Shown one piece after another: positions 54,319-63,000 of a stretch of DNA of 64,000 nt. The stretch spans positions 62,001-126,000 of the IMG/VR virus record IMGVR_UViG_3300046804_003469; one strand, given 5' to 3'. Origin of the DNA: a virus. Each line of letters begins with the position of its first letter. The stretch's first letter is position 1. A program made the translations under genes and the position numbers. The notes beneath the pieces are model-generated. The model ran no database searches, had not been told where the DNA came from, and was given only the letters and a program-made list of their open reading frames with translations.

Positions 54319-54364
54319 AGTGGCACACGGGGCGGCAGCAGGGTCGCCCCCCATGCTGTAGGAT
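54319..54364 (+). promoter_or_regulatory. ACTG-box promoter (member 17) with GC hairpin
   Basis: AGTGGCACACGGGGCG, poor -35 GCAGCA, and an 18-base spacer to TAGGAT (54359-54364). GGGGCG (54329-54334) pairs with CGCCCC (54345-54350) as a probable terminator of the previous gene. It drives the gene at 54408. Confidence 0.4.
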
Positions 54365-54407
54365 AGTTTCAAGCGGGACAGAGATCCCGCCCCACCTTTC
54401 TAGGATC

Positions 54408-55079
54408 ATGCGAGTCTCTCTCACCGCAGTCTCAAGCAACGCCAAGACAGGACCGATCCCCACCACCACCTCTGAGCGTTCTTCCTGCTGGCAAGGTTGC
54501 GCCTTTTATGATAAAGGTTGCTACGCTAAGTCCGGCCCGCAAGCGTTACACTGGCGCAAGGTATCTGAGGGCGAGCGGGGTATGTTATGGGCAGAGTTTA
54601 TCACTGCGATCCGTAACATTCAACGCGGGCAGATCTGGCGCCACAATGTAAGCGGCGACCTGCCACATGATGGTTTCGGTGACATTAACGCCGAAATGTT
54701 GCAGGGTTTGGTTAATGCTAACCGTGGGCGCAAGGGTTACACTTACACTCACCACCCGCTTAACGCTCAGAACGTTAAGATTCTGCAGGATGCTAACGCT
54801 AACGGTTTCACCATTAACGCTAGCACAGAATCCGTAGAGTCTGCCGATCGTGTTATGTCAGAGCACGGAATCCCTGCGGTTGCTGTTGTTCACTCTGACA
54901 AAACCGATAGATTCTACAAAACAGAATCGGGTCGCAAGGTTATCACCTGCCCTGCAACTATTCACGACAATGTAACTTGCGCCACTTGTGGTTTGTGTCA
55001 AGTTGCAGACCGTGAGTTCATTATAGCGTTCCCTGCACATGGCACCGCTAAGAAAACAGTTAATGCCATTGTGAGTTAG
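54408..55079 (+). CDS. Cys-rich conserved phage protein, 223 aa, GC-rich gene
   Basis: Starts MRVSLTAVSSNAKTGPIPTTTSERSSCWQGCAFYDKGCYAKSGPQALHWRKVSEGERG, continues IWRHNVSGDLPHDGFGDINAEMLQGLVNANRGRKGYTYTHHPLN, GFTINASTESVESADRV, and ends TCPATIHDNVTCATCGLCQVADREFIIAFPAHGTAKK. I recall this Cys-cluster protein (CPxxC..GCYA; TCATCGLC) from many phages and plasmids, possibly DUF7227. Two Cys groups could bind metal or an Fe-S cluster. No reaction is known to me. Codon use is GC-rich, unlike the flanks. Terminator follows. Confidence 0.75.
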   Translation: MRVSLTAVSSNAKTGPIPTTTSERSSCWQGCAFYDKGCYAKSGPQALHWRKVSEGERGMLWAEFITAIRNIQRGQIWRHNVSGDLPHDGFGDINAEMLQGLVNANRGRKGYTYTHHPLNAQNVKILQDANANGFTINASTESVESADRVMSEHGIPAVAVVHSDKTDRFYKTESGRKVITCPATIHDNVTCATCGLCQVADREFIIAFPAHGTAKKTVNAIVS

Positions 55080-55089
55080 GTATACTTAG

Positions 55090-55113
55090 GGGGCAGACAT
55101 TCTGCCCCTCTTT
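55090..55113 (+). terminator. Rho-independent terminator
   Basis: GGGGCAGA (55090-55097) and TCTGCCCC (55101-55108) form a perfect 8-bp stem with loop CAT, then TCTTT. It ends the GC-rich segment. Confidence 0.9.
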
Positions 55114-55255
55114 ATACCTATCAGCAGTCCTTATCGTTCGTTAGGCGTCGATCAGCAGTTCTTATGTATAAGCGATTCTTATGGGCGGGCGTGTAACCCC
55201 GTTTATAATTTTAGGGTCCTTCCTAACCTACAGAGGTGACAATTCGACCGATAGA
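55114..55255. other. Non-coding spacer
   Basis: No reading frame. Contains the direct repeat 'ATCAGCAGT(C/T)CTTAT' (55119 and 55151) and a possible -10 TATAAT (55204-55209). Otherwise nothing recognised. Confidence 0.35.
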
Positions 55256-55384
55256 TATAAGACTCTAAAAAAATTCCCAGGGGATTCATAAGATCTCAAA
55301 GGGTTTTATAAGACTCTAAAAAAATTCCCAGGGGATTCATAAGATCTCAAAGGGTTTTATAAGACTCTAAAAAAATTTCCAGGG
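55256..55384. repeat. 51-bp tandem repeat, two copies plus about half a third
   Basis: Units begin at 55256, 55307 and 55358 with TATAAGACTCTAAAAAAATT. The first two are identical. Each contains TCATAAGATCT, the half-site of the palindrome at 50111. It lies in the 385-base non-coding region before a perfect promoter. It could be a regulatory array or origin-related. Confidence 0.9.
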
Positions 55385-55411
55385 ATTTCAAAACGTCTTA
55401 TAAGTTCCTCC

Positions 55412-55440
55412 TTGACAAAAAAATTTCCCCTTACTATAAT
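55412..55440 (+). promoter_or_regulatory. Consensus sigma70 promoter TTGACA-N17-TATAAT
   Basis: Perfect hexamers at 55412-55417 and 55435-55440 with a 17-base A/T-rich spacer. No ACTG box. It lies 25 bases before the zinc-ribbon membrane gene. Confidence 0.85.
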
Positions 55441-55464
55441 ACGTTCTATACCTCTTCAAATGAA

Positions 55465-55704
55465 ATGGCGCGACAAACCCCAATGAGACCTCTCAATCAA
55501 TGTCATGATTGTGGTTATACATGGTATCCAAGAGGAAAAGATGTTTCTCATCGGTGCCCTCGCTGTAGTAGCACAGATACTGGTATTGATTACACAGGTC
55601 TTTATGTAATCTTATTCTTGATGGGTGTGTTCCTCGCAGTTTCATATTGGTATATCGCAATTCCTCTTGGTATCTTATGTCTTCTATATTATATCGTAAA
55701 GTGA
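55465..55704 (+). CDS. Zinc-ribbon membrane protein, 79 aa
   Basis: MARQTPMRPLNQCHDCGYTWYPRGKDVSHRCPRCSS: a four-Cys zinc ribbon (C13, C16, C31, C34), then two membrane helices (YVILFLMGVFLAVSYWYIAIPLGILCLLYYIV). This is a common host and phage layout ('C..CGYTWYPRGK..S..CP.C'). Behind a perfect early promoter. The next gene overlaps by 28 bases. Confidence 0.74.
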   Translation: MARQTPMRPLNQCHDCGYTWYPRGKDVSHRCPRCSSTDTGIDYTGLYVILFLMGVFLAVSYWYIAIPLGILCLLYYIVK

Positions 55705-55841
55705 AAAGGCAAAGACCTTATTGGAATTTTTTTCGCGTAGTTCTTGCAGGATGGATGATACGTTATCCTCGTCCATTCTTTGTGGGATTTGGAATCTTAA
55801 TTGCAATGATATATAATGCAATTGTGCATTTATTCAAGTGA
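55677..55841 (+). CDS. Small membrane protein, 54 aa
   Basis: ATG 55677 gives MSSILYRKVKRQRPYWNFFRVVLAGWMIRYPRPFFVGFGILIAMIYNAIVHLFK: basic N-terminus, then one to two hydrophobic helices. Overlaps the zinc-ribbon gene by 28 bases and the next by 4 (GTGA). A longer start at 55647 is possible. Function unknown. Confidence 0.6.
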   Translation: MSSILYRKVKRQRPYWNFFRVVLAGWMIRYPRPFFVGFGILIAMIYNAIVHLFK

Positions 55842-56005
55842 ATAAGATCTATCACATATATGCAAAAGATAAGTGTTTATTTCATTCAATCCCAGAGGAT
55901 GACTTTGAGGTTACTTGGAATACACTGAATCACTTAGTATCCTTCTTAGATACAGAGTATCAGAAAGAAGACCTAAGTTATGAGGAATTGACAACGACTA
56001 AATAG
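55838..56005 (+). CDS. Conserved cyanophage small protein, 55 aa (GTG start)
   Basis: The GTG in GTGA at 55838 overlaps the upstream stop. MNKIYHIYAKDKCLFHSIPEDDFEVTWNTLNHLVSFLDTEYQKEDLSYEELTTTK. The 'IYHIYAKDKCL.H.....F..TW..L..LV' pattern is familiar from T4-like cyanophages. Its end contains the -35 of the next promoter. Confidence 0.68.
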   Translation: MNKIYHIYAKDKCLFHSIPEDDFEVTWNTLNHLVSFLDTEYQKEDLSYEELTTTK

Positions 56006-56016
56006 AACGATAAAAT
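55988..56016 (+). promoter_or_regulatory. Sigma70-like promoter TTGACA-N17-TAAAAT
   Basis: TTGACA at 55988-55993 lies within the previous gene; TAAAAT at 56011-56016 follows after 17 bases. It also overlaps a CTAAATAG late-like motif. It drives the glycosyltransferase-like gene. Confidence 0.65.
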
Positions 56017-56039
56017 TGACCTGAAGGTTATTATTTCTT

Positions 56040-56810
56040 ATGGCAAAAGGATTTACGATCAAAGCAAAAGCGCCGACTGCACAGCAAAAAGAAGATTGGG
56101 ACTATGATGCAATTCGTGAGAGAATGCGTGGAAAGTCAATTATTTTCTGTCTTCCTGGTCGTGGGTGTTCATATATTTTCTTAAAGAATTTTGTACAGAT
56201 GTGTTTTGATCTGGTACAAAATGGAATGAATATTCAGATTTCTCAAGATTATTCGTCAATGGTTAACTTTGCTCGCTGTAAAGTTCTTGGTGCAAATGTA
56301 CTGAGAGGACCGAAGCAAATTCCTTGGGATGGAAAACTTCAGTATGATTATCAACTCTGGATTGATAATGACATTGTGTTTAATACTGAAAAGTTTTGGC
56401 AACTTTGCGATCTTGCACTTCCTGCAGAAGGAGAAGAGAAAGAGATTGTTGCTGGATGGTATGCAACTGAAGATGGTCATACAACTTCCGTTGCTCACTG
56501 GTTAGAAGAAGATGATTTCCGTCGTAACGGTGGAGTCATGAATCATGAAACCGTTGATTCAATCTCAAAGCGTCGTAAGCCCTTTACAGTAGATTATACT
56601 GGTTTTGGTTGGGTTCTGATTAAGAAAGGAGTCTTTGAGAATCTTGAGTATCCTTGGTTTGCTCCTAAGATGCAAGTCTTTGAGTCTGGTGCAGTACAAG
56701 ACATGTGTGGCGAAGATGTTTCGTTCTGTCTTGATGCAAAAGATTCTGGATTTGATATCTGGTGTGATCCAAGAGTTCGAGTAGGACACGAAAAAACTAG
56801 AATTATCTGA
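56040..56810 (+). CDS. Glycosyltransferase-like protein, 256 aa
   Basis: It has a GT-A-type layout: an early strand IIFCLPGRGCSYIFLKNFV, then QISQDYSSMVNFARCKVLGANV, the acidic metal/sugar-nucleotide motif YQLWIDNDIVF (Asp109, Asp111) and, near the end, GEDVSFCLDAKDSGFDIWCDPRVRVGHEK. That GEDvsFc motif is the usual catalytic-base region of family 2 enzymes. It probably transfers a sugar to phage DNA, a structural protein or a host envelope component; the acceptor is unknown. Free-standing with its own promoter. I recall close relatives in cyanophages. Confidence 0.78.
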   Translation: MAKGFTIKAKAPTAQQKEDWDYDAIRERMRGKSIIFCLPGRGCSYIFLKNFVQMCFDLVQNGMNIQISQDYSSMVNFARCKVLGANVLRGPKQIPWDGKLQYDYQLWIDNDIVFNTEKFWQLCDLALPAEGEEKEIVAGWYATEDGHTTSVAHWLEEDDFRRNGGVMNHETVDSISKRRKPFTVDYTGFGWVLIKKGVFENLEYPWFAPKMQVFESGAVQDMCGEDVSFCLDAKDSGFDIWCDPRVRVGHEKTRII

Positions 56811-56815
56811 TTCAA

Positions 56816-56971
56816 ATGCAATATAACATTCTCTATCAAGGTAGAGCAATTTATAAAAACTTATCCGAAGAACAATGTACTGAGGTACTTGACGAATTAT
56901 CTCAGTACTATTATAATCATGGTGATTATGATCCATCTGAAATTGAACTTGAACAAATAGGAGTTGACTAA
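56816..56971 (+). CDS. Conserved cyanophage small acidic protein, 51 aa
   Basis: MQYNILYQGRAIYKNLSEEQCTEVLDELSQYYYNHGDYDPSEIELEQIGVD: alpha/beta with a helix over a strand. Four-base gap after the glycosyltransferase and TAATG overlap with the next gene. Cyanophage-type, unknown function. Confidence 0.68.
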   Translation: MQYNILYQGRAIYKNLSEEQCTEVLDELSQYYYNHGDYDPSEIELEQIGVD

Positions 56972-57114
56972 TGGCAAAAAGACCTTCATTTACTGGTGCA
57001 ACTAAAATTGAATCCAAACCCAAAAAGACTCGTCAGGGTCTTGGGAAGCACACAAAATACACTGCAAGTAGCAGGAATGGTGCAAAGAAAAGATATAGAG
57101 GTCAAGGTCACTGA
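56971..57114 (+). CDS. Very basic small protein, 47 aa
   Basis: MAKRPSFTGATKIESKPKKTRQGLGKHTKYTASSRNGAKKRYRGQGH: 14 Lys/Arg and many Gly, probably disordered and nucleic-acid binding. The 'KKTRQG.GKHTKY.ASSRNG.KKRYRGQG' end is a strongly conserved cyanophage sequence as I recall it. Start in TAATG. Confidence 0.75.
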   Translation: MAKRPSFTGATKIESKPKKTRQGLGKHTKYTASSRNGAKKRYRGQGH

Positions 57115-57120
57115 ATAATA

Positions 57121-57324
57121 ATGATTCAACTTAACCCCCAAATCCCAGTTCTGACTCCGAAAGGATCAGGCTGGGCATTTTTTTTAATTGATCGTTCTCA
57201 AGAGCACGACTTAGAGTGGGTAGTGTTCTTAGACAATGGAGGATACTGCTGGACTTTTAGAAATTCTGATATAAGAATCCAAAAAAATCTTACGTTCTCT
57301 CGTAATAATATTTCAGACTTTTAG
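57121..57324 (+). CDS. Conserved cyanophage protein, 67 aa
   Basis: MIQLNPQIPVLTPKGSGWAFFLIDRSQEHDLEWVVFLDNGGYCWTFRNSDIRIQKNLTFSRNNISDF: beta-rich. 'MIQLNP.IP..TPKG...A..LID...EHDL.WV.F.D..G.CWT.RN.DIR.QKN' recurs in cyanophages near the baseplate genes. Function unknown. Confidence 0.76.
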   Translation: MIQLNPQIPVLTPKGSGWAFFLIDRSQEHDLEWVVFLDNGGYCWTFRNSDIRIQKNLTFSRNNISDF

Positions 57325-57344
57325 CGGGCTCCGTATCTCTCTTA

Positions 57345-57434
57345 TAGATAATATAAAATCGCCCAAATCTCGCAAAACACGGGATAGCAACCCCGTTAAA
57401 AGTTCTGATTTAATAAAATCAGGAGAGCAACTCA
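57345..57434 (+). other. Structured 5' leader
   Basis: Between two genes lie a possible late-type element (TAATATAAAAT) and two hairpins. One is ACGGG/CCCGT around ATAGCAAC, followed by an A-rich TTAAAAG. The other is CTGATTT/AAATCAG, placed just before the ribosome site AGGAGAG. The arrangement suggests a structured translation-control leader for the 83-aa gene. It is not assigned to a known riboswitch class. Confidence 0.4.
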
Positions 57435-57686
57435 ATGGGTAAACAATCAGATCGAAATCGTGACTTCATGTATAAAATGTGGGGAACTGATAAGTTAGTT
57501 ACAGATTATGGTGCAGTAAAGTCCGAATCAATGCTTCGTGAAATTGCAAATGATGATTTAACGCCTAAAAAGCATAATTTTAAAGTTCAAAATGAGTTAC
57601 ATAGTCACATTCGTAATGATGATGACTATGATGATTGGGAATACGGTACTGAACCGTTGTATGAGTCCAAAAACACGAATAAATAA
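57435..57686 (+). CDS. Hypothetical protein, 83 aa
   Basis: MGKQSDRNRDFMYKMWGTDKLVTDYGAVKSESMLREIANDDLTPKKHNFKVQNELHSHIRNDDDYDDWEYGTEPLYESKNTNK: helical N-terminus and an Asp-rich disordered tail. It lies behind a structured leader, and its last codons contain the late promoter of gp25. It could be a baseplate-associated or regulatory protein; function unknown. Confidence 0.65.
   Translation: MGKQSDRNRDFMYKMWGTDKLVTDYGAVKSESMLREIANDDLTPKKHNFKVQNELHSHIRNDDDYDDWEYGTEPLYESKNTNK
57678..57685 (+). promoter_or_regulatory. Late promoter AATAAATA
   Basis: AATAAATA within GAATAAATAAG, 22 bases before the gp25 ATG and overlapping the stop of the previous gene. It is a probable start of the baseplate late transcript. 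Confidence 0.6.
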
Positions 57687-57706
57687 GATAGATTTTGTAG
57701 TTTTTA

Positions 57707-58108
57707 ATGCCTGCGGAACGAGTTAGTAAGTCGTTTAAAGATCTCAGTATGTCGTTTCAGATTAACCCTCTGAATCACGATTTGATTGCAATCAAAAATG
57801 AAACTGCTATTTCTCGTTCCATTCGCAATTTAATTCTTACAGTTCCTGGTGAAAGATTTTTTGATCCTAACTTAGGTTCAAATGTATCAAGAATTCTTTT
57901 CGAAAATATAGATGAAGCATCTTCTATATTCTTACAATCTGAAATTGAAAACACAATTAAACGTTATGAACCAAGAGTTGAATTGATAAATGTTACAGTT
58001 GATTCTCAATATGATGATTATACTTTTAATGTAGTTATTCAATATAATATCATAGGAATTGATGTACCACCGCAACAGTTATCATTTGCATTACAGCCGA
58101 CAAGATAA
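57707..58108 (+). CDS. 25: Baseplate wedge subunit gp25 (T4-like)
   Basis: The product is 133 aa, the normal length for gp25. Features of the gp25/lysozyme-like baseplate family are visible: 'RSIRNLILTVPGERFFDPNLGSNVSRILFEN' and the conserved EPR motif in RYEPRVELINVTV (residues ~91-103). gp25 is a sheath-platform wedge protein that joins the wedge to the tube initiator complex. It lies 1 base before gp6, the same order as in T4-like cyanophages. Confidence 0.92.
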   Translation: MPAERVSKSFKDLSMSFQINPLNHDLIAIKNETAISRSIRNLILTVPGERFFDPNLGSNVSRILFENIDEASSIFLQSEIENTIKRYEPRVELINVTVDSQYDDYTFNVVIQYNIIGIDVPPQQLSFALQPTR

Positions 58109-60016
58109 ATGGCATTAGTCAATTTTACAAATTTAGACTTCGATCAAATTAAAACATCGATTAAGGATTACCTTAGATCGAATTCGAATTTTACTGACTA
58201 CGATTTTGAGGGATCAAATCTTTCAGTATTAATTGATATTCTTGCTTATAATACATACATTTCCTCATACAACGCTAATATGATTAGCAATGAGGTTTTT
58301 ATTGATGGTGCTACTCTAAGAGAAAATGTAGTTTCTCTTGCAAGAAATATTGGATATGTACCAAGATCAAAGACTTCATCAAAAGCAAATATATCATTTT
58401 TCGTCGATACTACAGAGTTATCAAGTAAAGCACTCACTATAACTCTAAAGAAAGGAGTTGTTTGTACGACTTCAGTAACATTCAATCAATCCTATACATT
58501 TTCAATTTCAGACGATATTACTGTTCCAGTAGTTCAGAATAAAGCAATATTTGATAACATTGAAATTAGTGAAGGAACATACCTGATTGATACATTTACA
58601 GTTGATTCAAATAATCCAAATCAAAGATTTATCTTAGATAACTCGGATATTGATACTAAATCTATTCGTGTTACTGTTAGAAATACTCAAGGAAGTACTT
58701 TAGCAACTGCATTTAAACAAGCAGATAGTTTAATTGGAATTGATGGTAATTCAAATGTTTATTTCATTCAAGAAATTGACGATCAACGTTATGAATTGAT
58801 TTTTGGTGATGATCATTTCGGAAAAAAACTAGATAATTTAAACTATATTGAGGTATCTTATATTACAACAAATGGTGTAAGCGCAAATAAAATTAGTTCA
58901 TTTACATTTGCTGGAAGATTATTTGATAATAATGGTTTGGTGATTAATTCAGGAATTTCATTAATTACAACAAACCATTCATCTCATGGTGGAAATGATA
59001 TTGAGTCTATCAATTCTATTAAAAAATATGCTCCAAGAATATATGCTACACATAATAGAGCAGTAACTGCATTAGATTATGAATCAATAGTTCCCATGAT
59101 TTATCCAGATGCAGAATCTGTAACTGCATTTGGTGGAGAGGATTTAGATCCTCCACAATATGGGAAAGTTTTTATTGCAATTAAACCATTTGATGGTTCA
59201 TTTCTTCCAAACAAAATAAAAGATAATATTAAAAGTCAACTTAAAAAATATAATGTAGCAGGAATTGTTGTAGAAATATTAGATTTAAAATACTTGTATA
59301 TTGAATATGATTCTACAGTTTATTACAATAGTAATACTACTGTAGGTGCAAATAATCTTAAATCTATTATTCAGAATAATATTACGAATTTTGCTAATTC
59401 ACCTGACATGAATAAATATGGATCAAGATTTAAGTATAGTAAATTCTTAAGATTAATTGACAATAGTGATCCATCAATCACATCAAACATCACAAAAGTT
59501 AGAATTAGAAGGGATTTAGTACCACAGTTAAATAAATTTGCAGACTATGAGATTTGTTTTGGCAATCCATTTTATGTTAAGTGTACTAGTGGTTATAACA
59601 TTAGATCATCTGGATTTAAAATAAGTCAATATAATGATGTTTTATATTTGGGTGATCTGCCAAATACAAACCTTAAAAAAGGATCTTTATTCTTCTTTAG
59701 ATTAAATGCTAAACAACAACCAGAAATAATGAAGAAGAATGTTGGAACAATAGATTATGTAAAAGGAGAAATTAAATTATACCCAGTCAACTTTACAACA
59801 ACTACAAAATCTTTAGGAGGAGAAAGTATTATTAGTATTTCGACAATTCCATCATCTAATGATATTGTTAGTCTGCAAGATTTGTATATTCATTTGGATA
59901 TAAATCATAGTAATATAACAATGTTACCAGATTCTGTTTCTTCAGGTACTGACACTTCATCCTCAATTTACAAGATAACATCAAGTTATTCAACAGAAGA
60001 TTATACGATAAGATAA
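58109..60016 (+). CDS. 6: Baseplate wedge subunit gp6 (T4-like)
   Basis: The product is 635 aa. N-terminal 'MALVNFTNLDFDQIKTSIKDYLRSNSNFTDYDFEGSNLSVLIDILAYNTYISSYNANMISNEVFIDGATLRENVVSLARNIGYVPRS' is the hallmark start of gp6/J-like baseplate wedge proteins. The middle has 'RAVTALDYESIVPMIYPDAESVTAFGGEDLDPPQYGKVFIAIKP', also typical. gp6 dimers form the inner ring of the T4 baseplate with gp7 and gp53. Start directly after the gp25 stop. Length agrees with the family. Confidence 0.93.
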   Translation: MALVNFTNLDFDQIKTSIKDYLRSNSNFTDYDFEGSNLSVLIDILAYNTYISSYNANMISNEVFIDGATLRENVVSLARNIGYVPRSKTSSKANISFFVDTTELSSKALTITLKKGVVCTTSVTFNQSYTFSISDDITVPVVQNKAIFDNIEISEGTYLIDTFTVDSNNPNQRFILDNSDIDTKSIRVTVRNTQGSTLATAFKQADSLIGIDGNSNVYFIQEIDDQRYELIFGDDHFGKKLDNLNYIEVSYITTNGVSANKISSFTFAGRLFDNNGLVINSGISLITTNHSSHGGNDIESINSIKKYAPRIYATHNRAVTALDYESIVPMIYPDAESVTAFGGEDLDPPQYGKVFIAIKPFDGSFLPNKIKDNIKSQLKKYNVAGIVVEILDLKYLYIEYDSTVYYNSNTTVGANNLKSIIQNNITNFANSPDMNKYGSRFKYSKFLRLIDNSDPSITSNITKVRIRRDLVPQLNKFADYEICFGNPFYVKCTSGYNIRSSGFKISQYNDVLYLGDLPNTNLKKGSLFFFRLNAKQQPEIMKKNVGTIDYVKGEIKLYPVNFTTTTKSLGGESIISISTIPSSNDIVSLQDLYIHLDINHSNITMLPDSVSSGTDTSSSIYKITSSYSTEDYTIR

Positions 60017-60020
60017 TAAA

Positions 60021-63000
60021 ATGCAAAAAACAACCATCAAGATTAGTTCGATTGTAGAAAGTCAACTTCCTCAGTTTGTCAGGGAGGAATATCCTTTAGT
60101 TGGTGAATTATTATCACAGTATTATAGGGGAGAAGAATTCCAAGGAGGAACTCTTGATATTCTTAGAAATATATCTGATTATGTAAAAATTGATAATTTA
60201 TCAAATCTTGTTGGTTTTTGCACGTTAACAAATGATGTTTCAGTTTTAGATACAACAATCTATGTTGATTCTACAAATGGATTTCCAGAATCTTATGGAT
60301 TAATTAAAATTGATTCTGAAATCATAACATACACTAGTATTGGAAATACTTATTTTAGTGGTTGTGTAAGAGGATTTAGTGGAATCACATCTCATAGGTC
60401 TAATACAGAACCAGATTTATTAGTATTTTCATCATCAGAAATAGTAGGACATTCGAAGACATCTTCTGATGGTAACACTGCAACAAAAGTAGAAAATTTG
60501 AGTATTCTATTTTTGCAAGAATTTTTGAGAAAAATTAAGAAACAAATTACTCCAGGATTTGAAGATAGAGATTTTTATCCTGGTGTCAATGATAACATAA
60601 TAATCAAGCAAGCAAAAGATTTTTATTCTTCAAAAGGAACAGATTCTTCTTTTAAAATTTTATTCGAATCTCTCTATGGAGAAGATGTTAAGGTCATAAA
60701 ACCTAAAGAATTTTTATTCAAACCATCTGATGCACAGTATAGAATCAGTAAAGATCTTGTAGTTGAACCTATTGAAGGTGATCCATCAAATTTACTTAAT
60801 AAAACAATCTATCAAGATCAAACAGATATCTTCAATAAAGCGACAGGAACAGTTTTTCATGTCGAAAAGATTTTAAGAGGTACTAAAGAATATTATGTGA
60901 TAAGTGTAGATTATGATTATAATAAAGATATTAACGTATCTGGTTCTGTTTTTGGAAGTTTTCCAATACATCCTAAAACTCAACTAATTGAATCATTTGA
61001 TCTTGAACTTTTAGATAATACACTCAACGTAGAGTCTACTGCTGGTTTCCCCAATTCTGGTAAATTAGTGGTTGTTTTAAGTAATGGTGGTACATTTACA
61101 ATTACTTATGAAGGTAAATCTTTAACTCAGTTCTATAATTGTTCAGGAATTCTTGAAAATTTAAACGCAGGTCAAGAAATTAGACTTGATGTTTATTCAT
61201 ATGGTCATTCTAATCAAAATGATGGAGAAATTATTAAATTTAGAATAACTGGAGTATTATCTGATCTTAAAACAAATAATGACACGTTTTTATATGAAAA
61301 GGGTGATAGAATTAATGTTTATACATTAGGTTATGATGGACTTAATGATATTAAATCTGAAAATTGGTTTTTTAATACAGTTCAAAGATATGATATTAAA
61401 TCAATTGAATTGTTAGATCCAACAAATTATGTTTATAAGATTAATACTTATGATGAACATAAATTAAATATTGGAGACTCTGTTGCATTACAGTATAGAT
61501 CATTTAGTCAAACTTCAGAAATTTCACGCAATATCATTGTCCATTCTTATGAGAGTAAAAATTCATTTTTGATAAAATCATTATATTTGTTACCAAATTT
61601 GAATCAAATTTATGGTGTTAAAAGAAATTTATCAAAAGTAGATTGTGTAAAATATCCAAAACTAGTAAAATATACCTCTAATGTTCAGAATGTCTATAAA
61701 GATTCAAATAATAACTATTATGTTGCTTCTCCATCTTTACCCACATATTTAAATCAACAACTTTACATTAATGATAGATCTGTAACATTTTCTGGTTCTT
61801 TTGATAATGATGGTAATATATTATTACGAGATCCAATAAATCCTCGTGCTACAGTTAAGCATTATTTTTATACTGGAGATTCTATAGTATATACTCCCAA
61901 TTCTAGTAATCAGAATCTTAAAAAGGGAATATATTTTGTTAAAAGAGTAGATGAGTATACTATTAAACTATATTATAGTTCAACAAATATTGAAACAAAT
62001 AATCATATCTATTTTCCAGGCCCCATGGATGGAAAACTTGAATTTTCTTATTACACATATGAAAATACTTTAGAATCTCAAATACTTGATTCTCAAAGAT
62101 TAATTAGAAAAATATCTAATCCAGAACCTATTTCAAATCCAAAAGAAACCTATCCAGGAGCAACTGGAATTTTGGTTAATGGAGTTGAAATTTTAAATTA
62201 TAAATCTAGAGATAGTATCTATTATGGATCAATAGAAGATATTGAAGTATTAAGATCAGGTGAAGGATTTAATGTTATAAATCCACCAGTGTTACAAATT
62301 TCAGATTCCACAGGAACTGGTGCATCTGGACATTGCTGTGTAATTGGTTCATTGGATAGAATTGATATTGTTGATCCTGGTTTTGATTATTTGGATGAAC
62401 CAAATATTGTAATCAAGGGTGGAAATGGTAAAAATGCAGAAGCTAAAGCCAGATTAATAGAATTTGAGCATATTGTATACTTTAATTCTCAACCAACTGC
62501 GTTATGCGTAAACATATCTGATTCTTCCATAGTATTTCCAAAATATCATAAATTTAGAGATTTTGAATCTGTACTTTATAGATCATATGGTCAGCAAGAA
62601 ATAACTGGATTAATTTCTGGATCAATATACTATGTTAAAGTTATAAACGAATATAAAGTACAGTTTTATTCTTCATTTGAAGATGCAGTTAATCAGGTTA
62701 ATAAAATATCTTTAACTGGGCATGGGATTGGAAATCATAGTTTCCAGAGCACTAAAAATAAAAATAAAATAGGATCTATTGATATTATTGATCCTGGTTT
62801 TGATTATGCTAATCAAAAAATTATTGTATCTTCGTCTGGAATTAATACTGCTTCTAATACTATATTATTCAAAAATCATGGTTATCAAAGTGGTGAAATA
62901 GTAGTTTACAAACAGTCATCTGTAACTCCAATTTCAGGTTTAACCACACAAACTTCTTATTATGTAACTAAAGTTAATGATGATGAATTTAGACTATCAC

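Noticed and set aside
57380-57410. PreQ1 riboswitch
   Set aside because: One stem and an A-rich tail are similar, but the pseudoknot bases and a queuosine gene are missing, so it was left as a structured leader.
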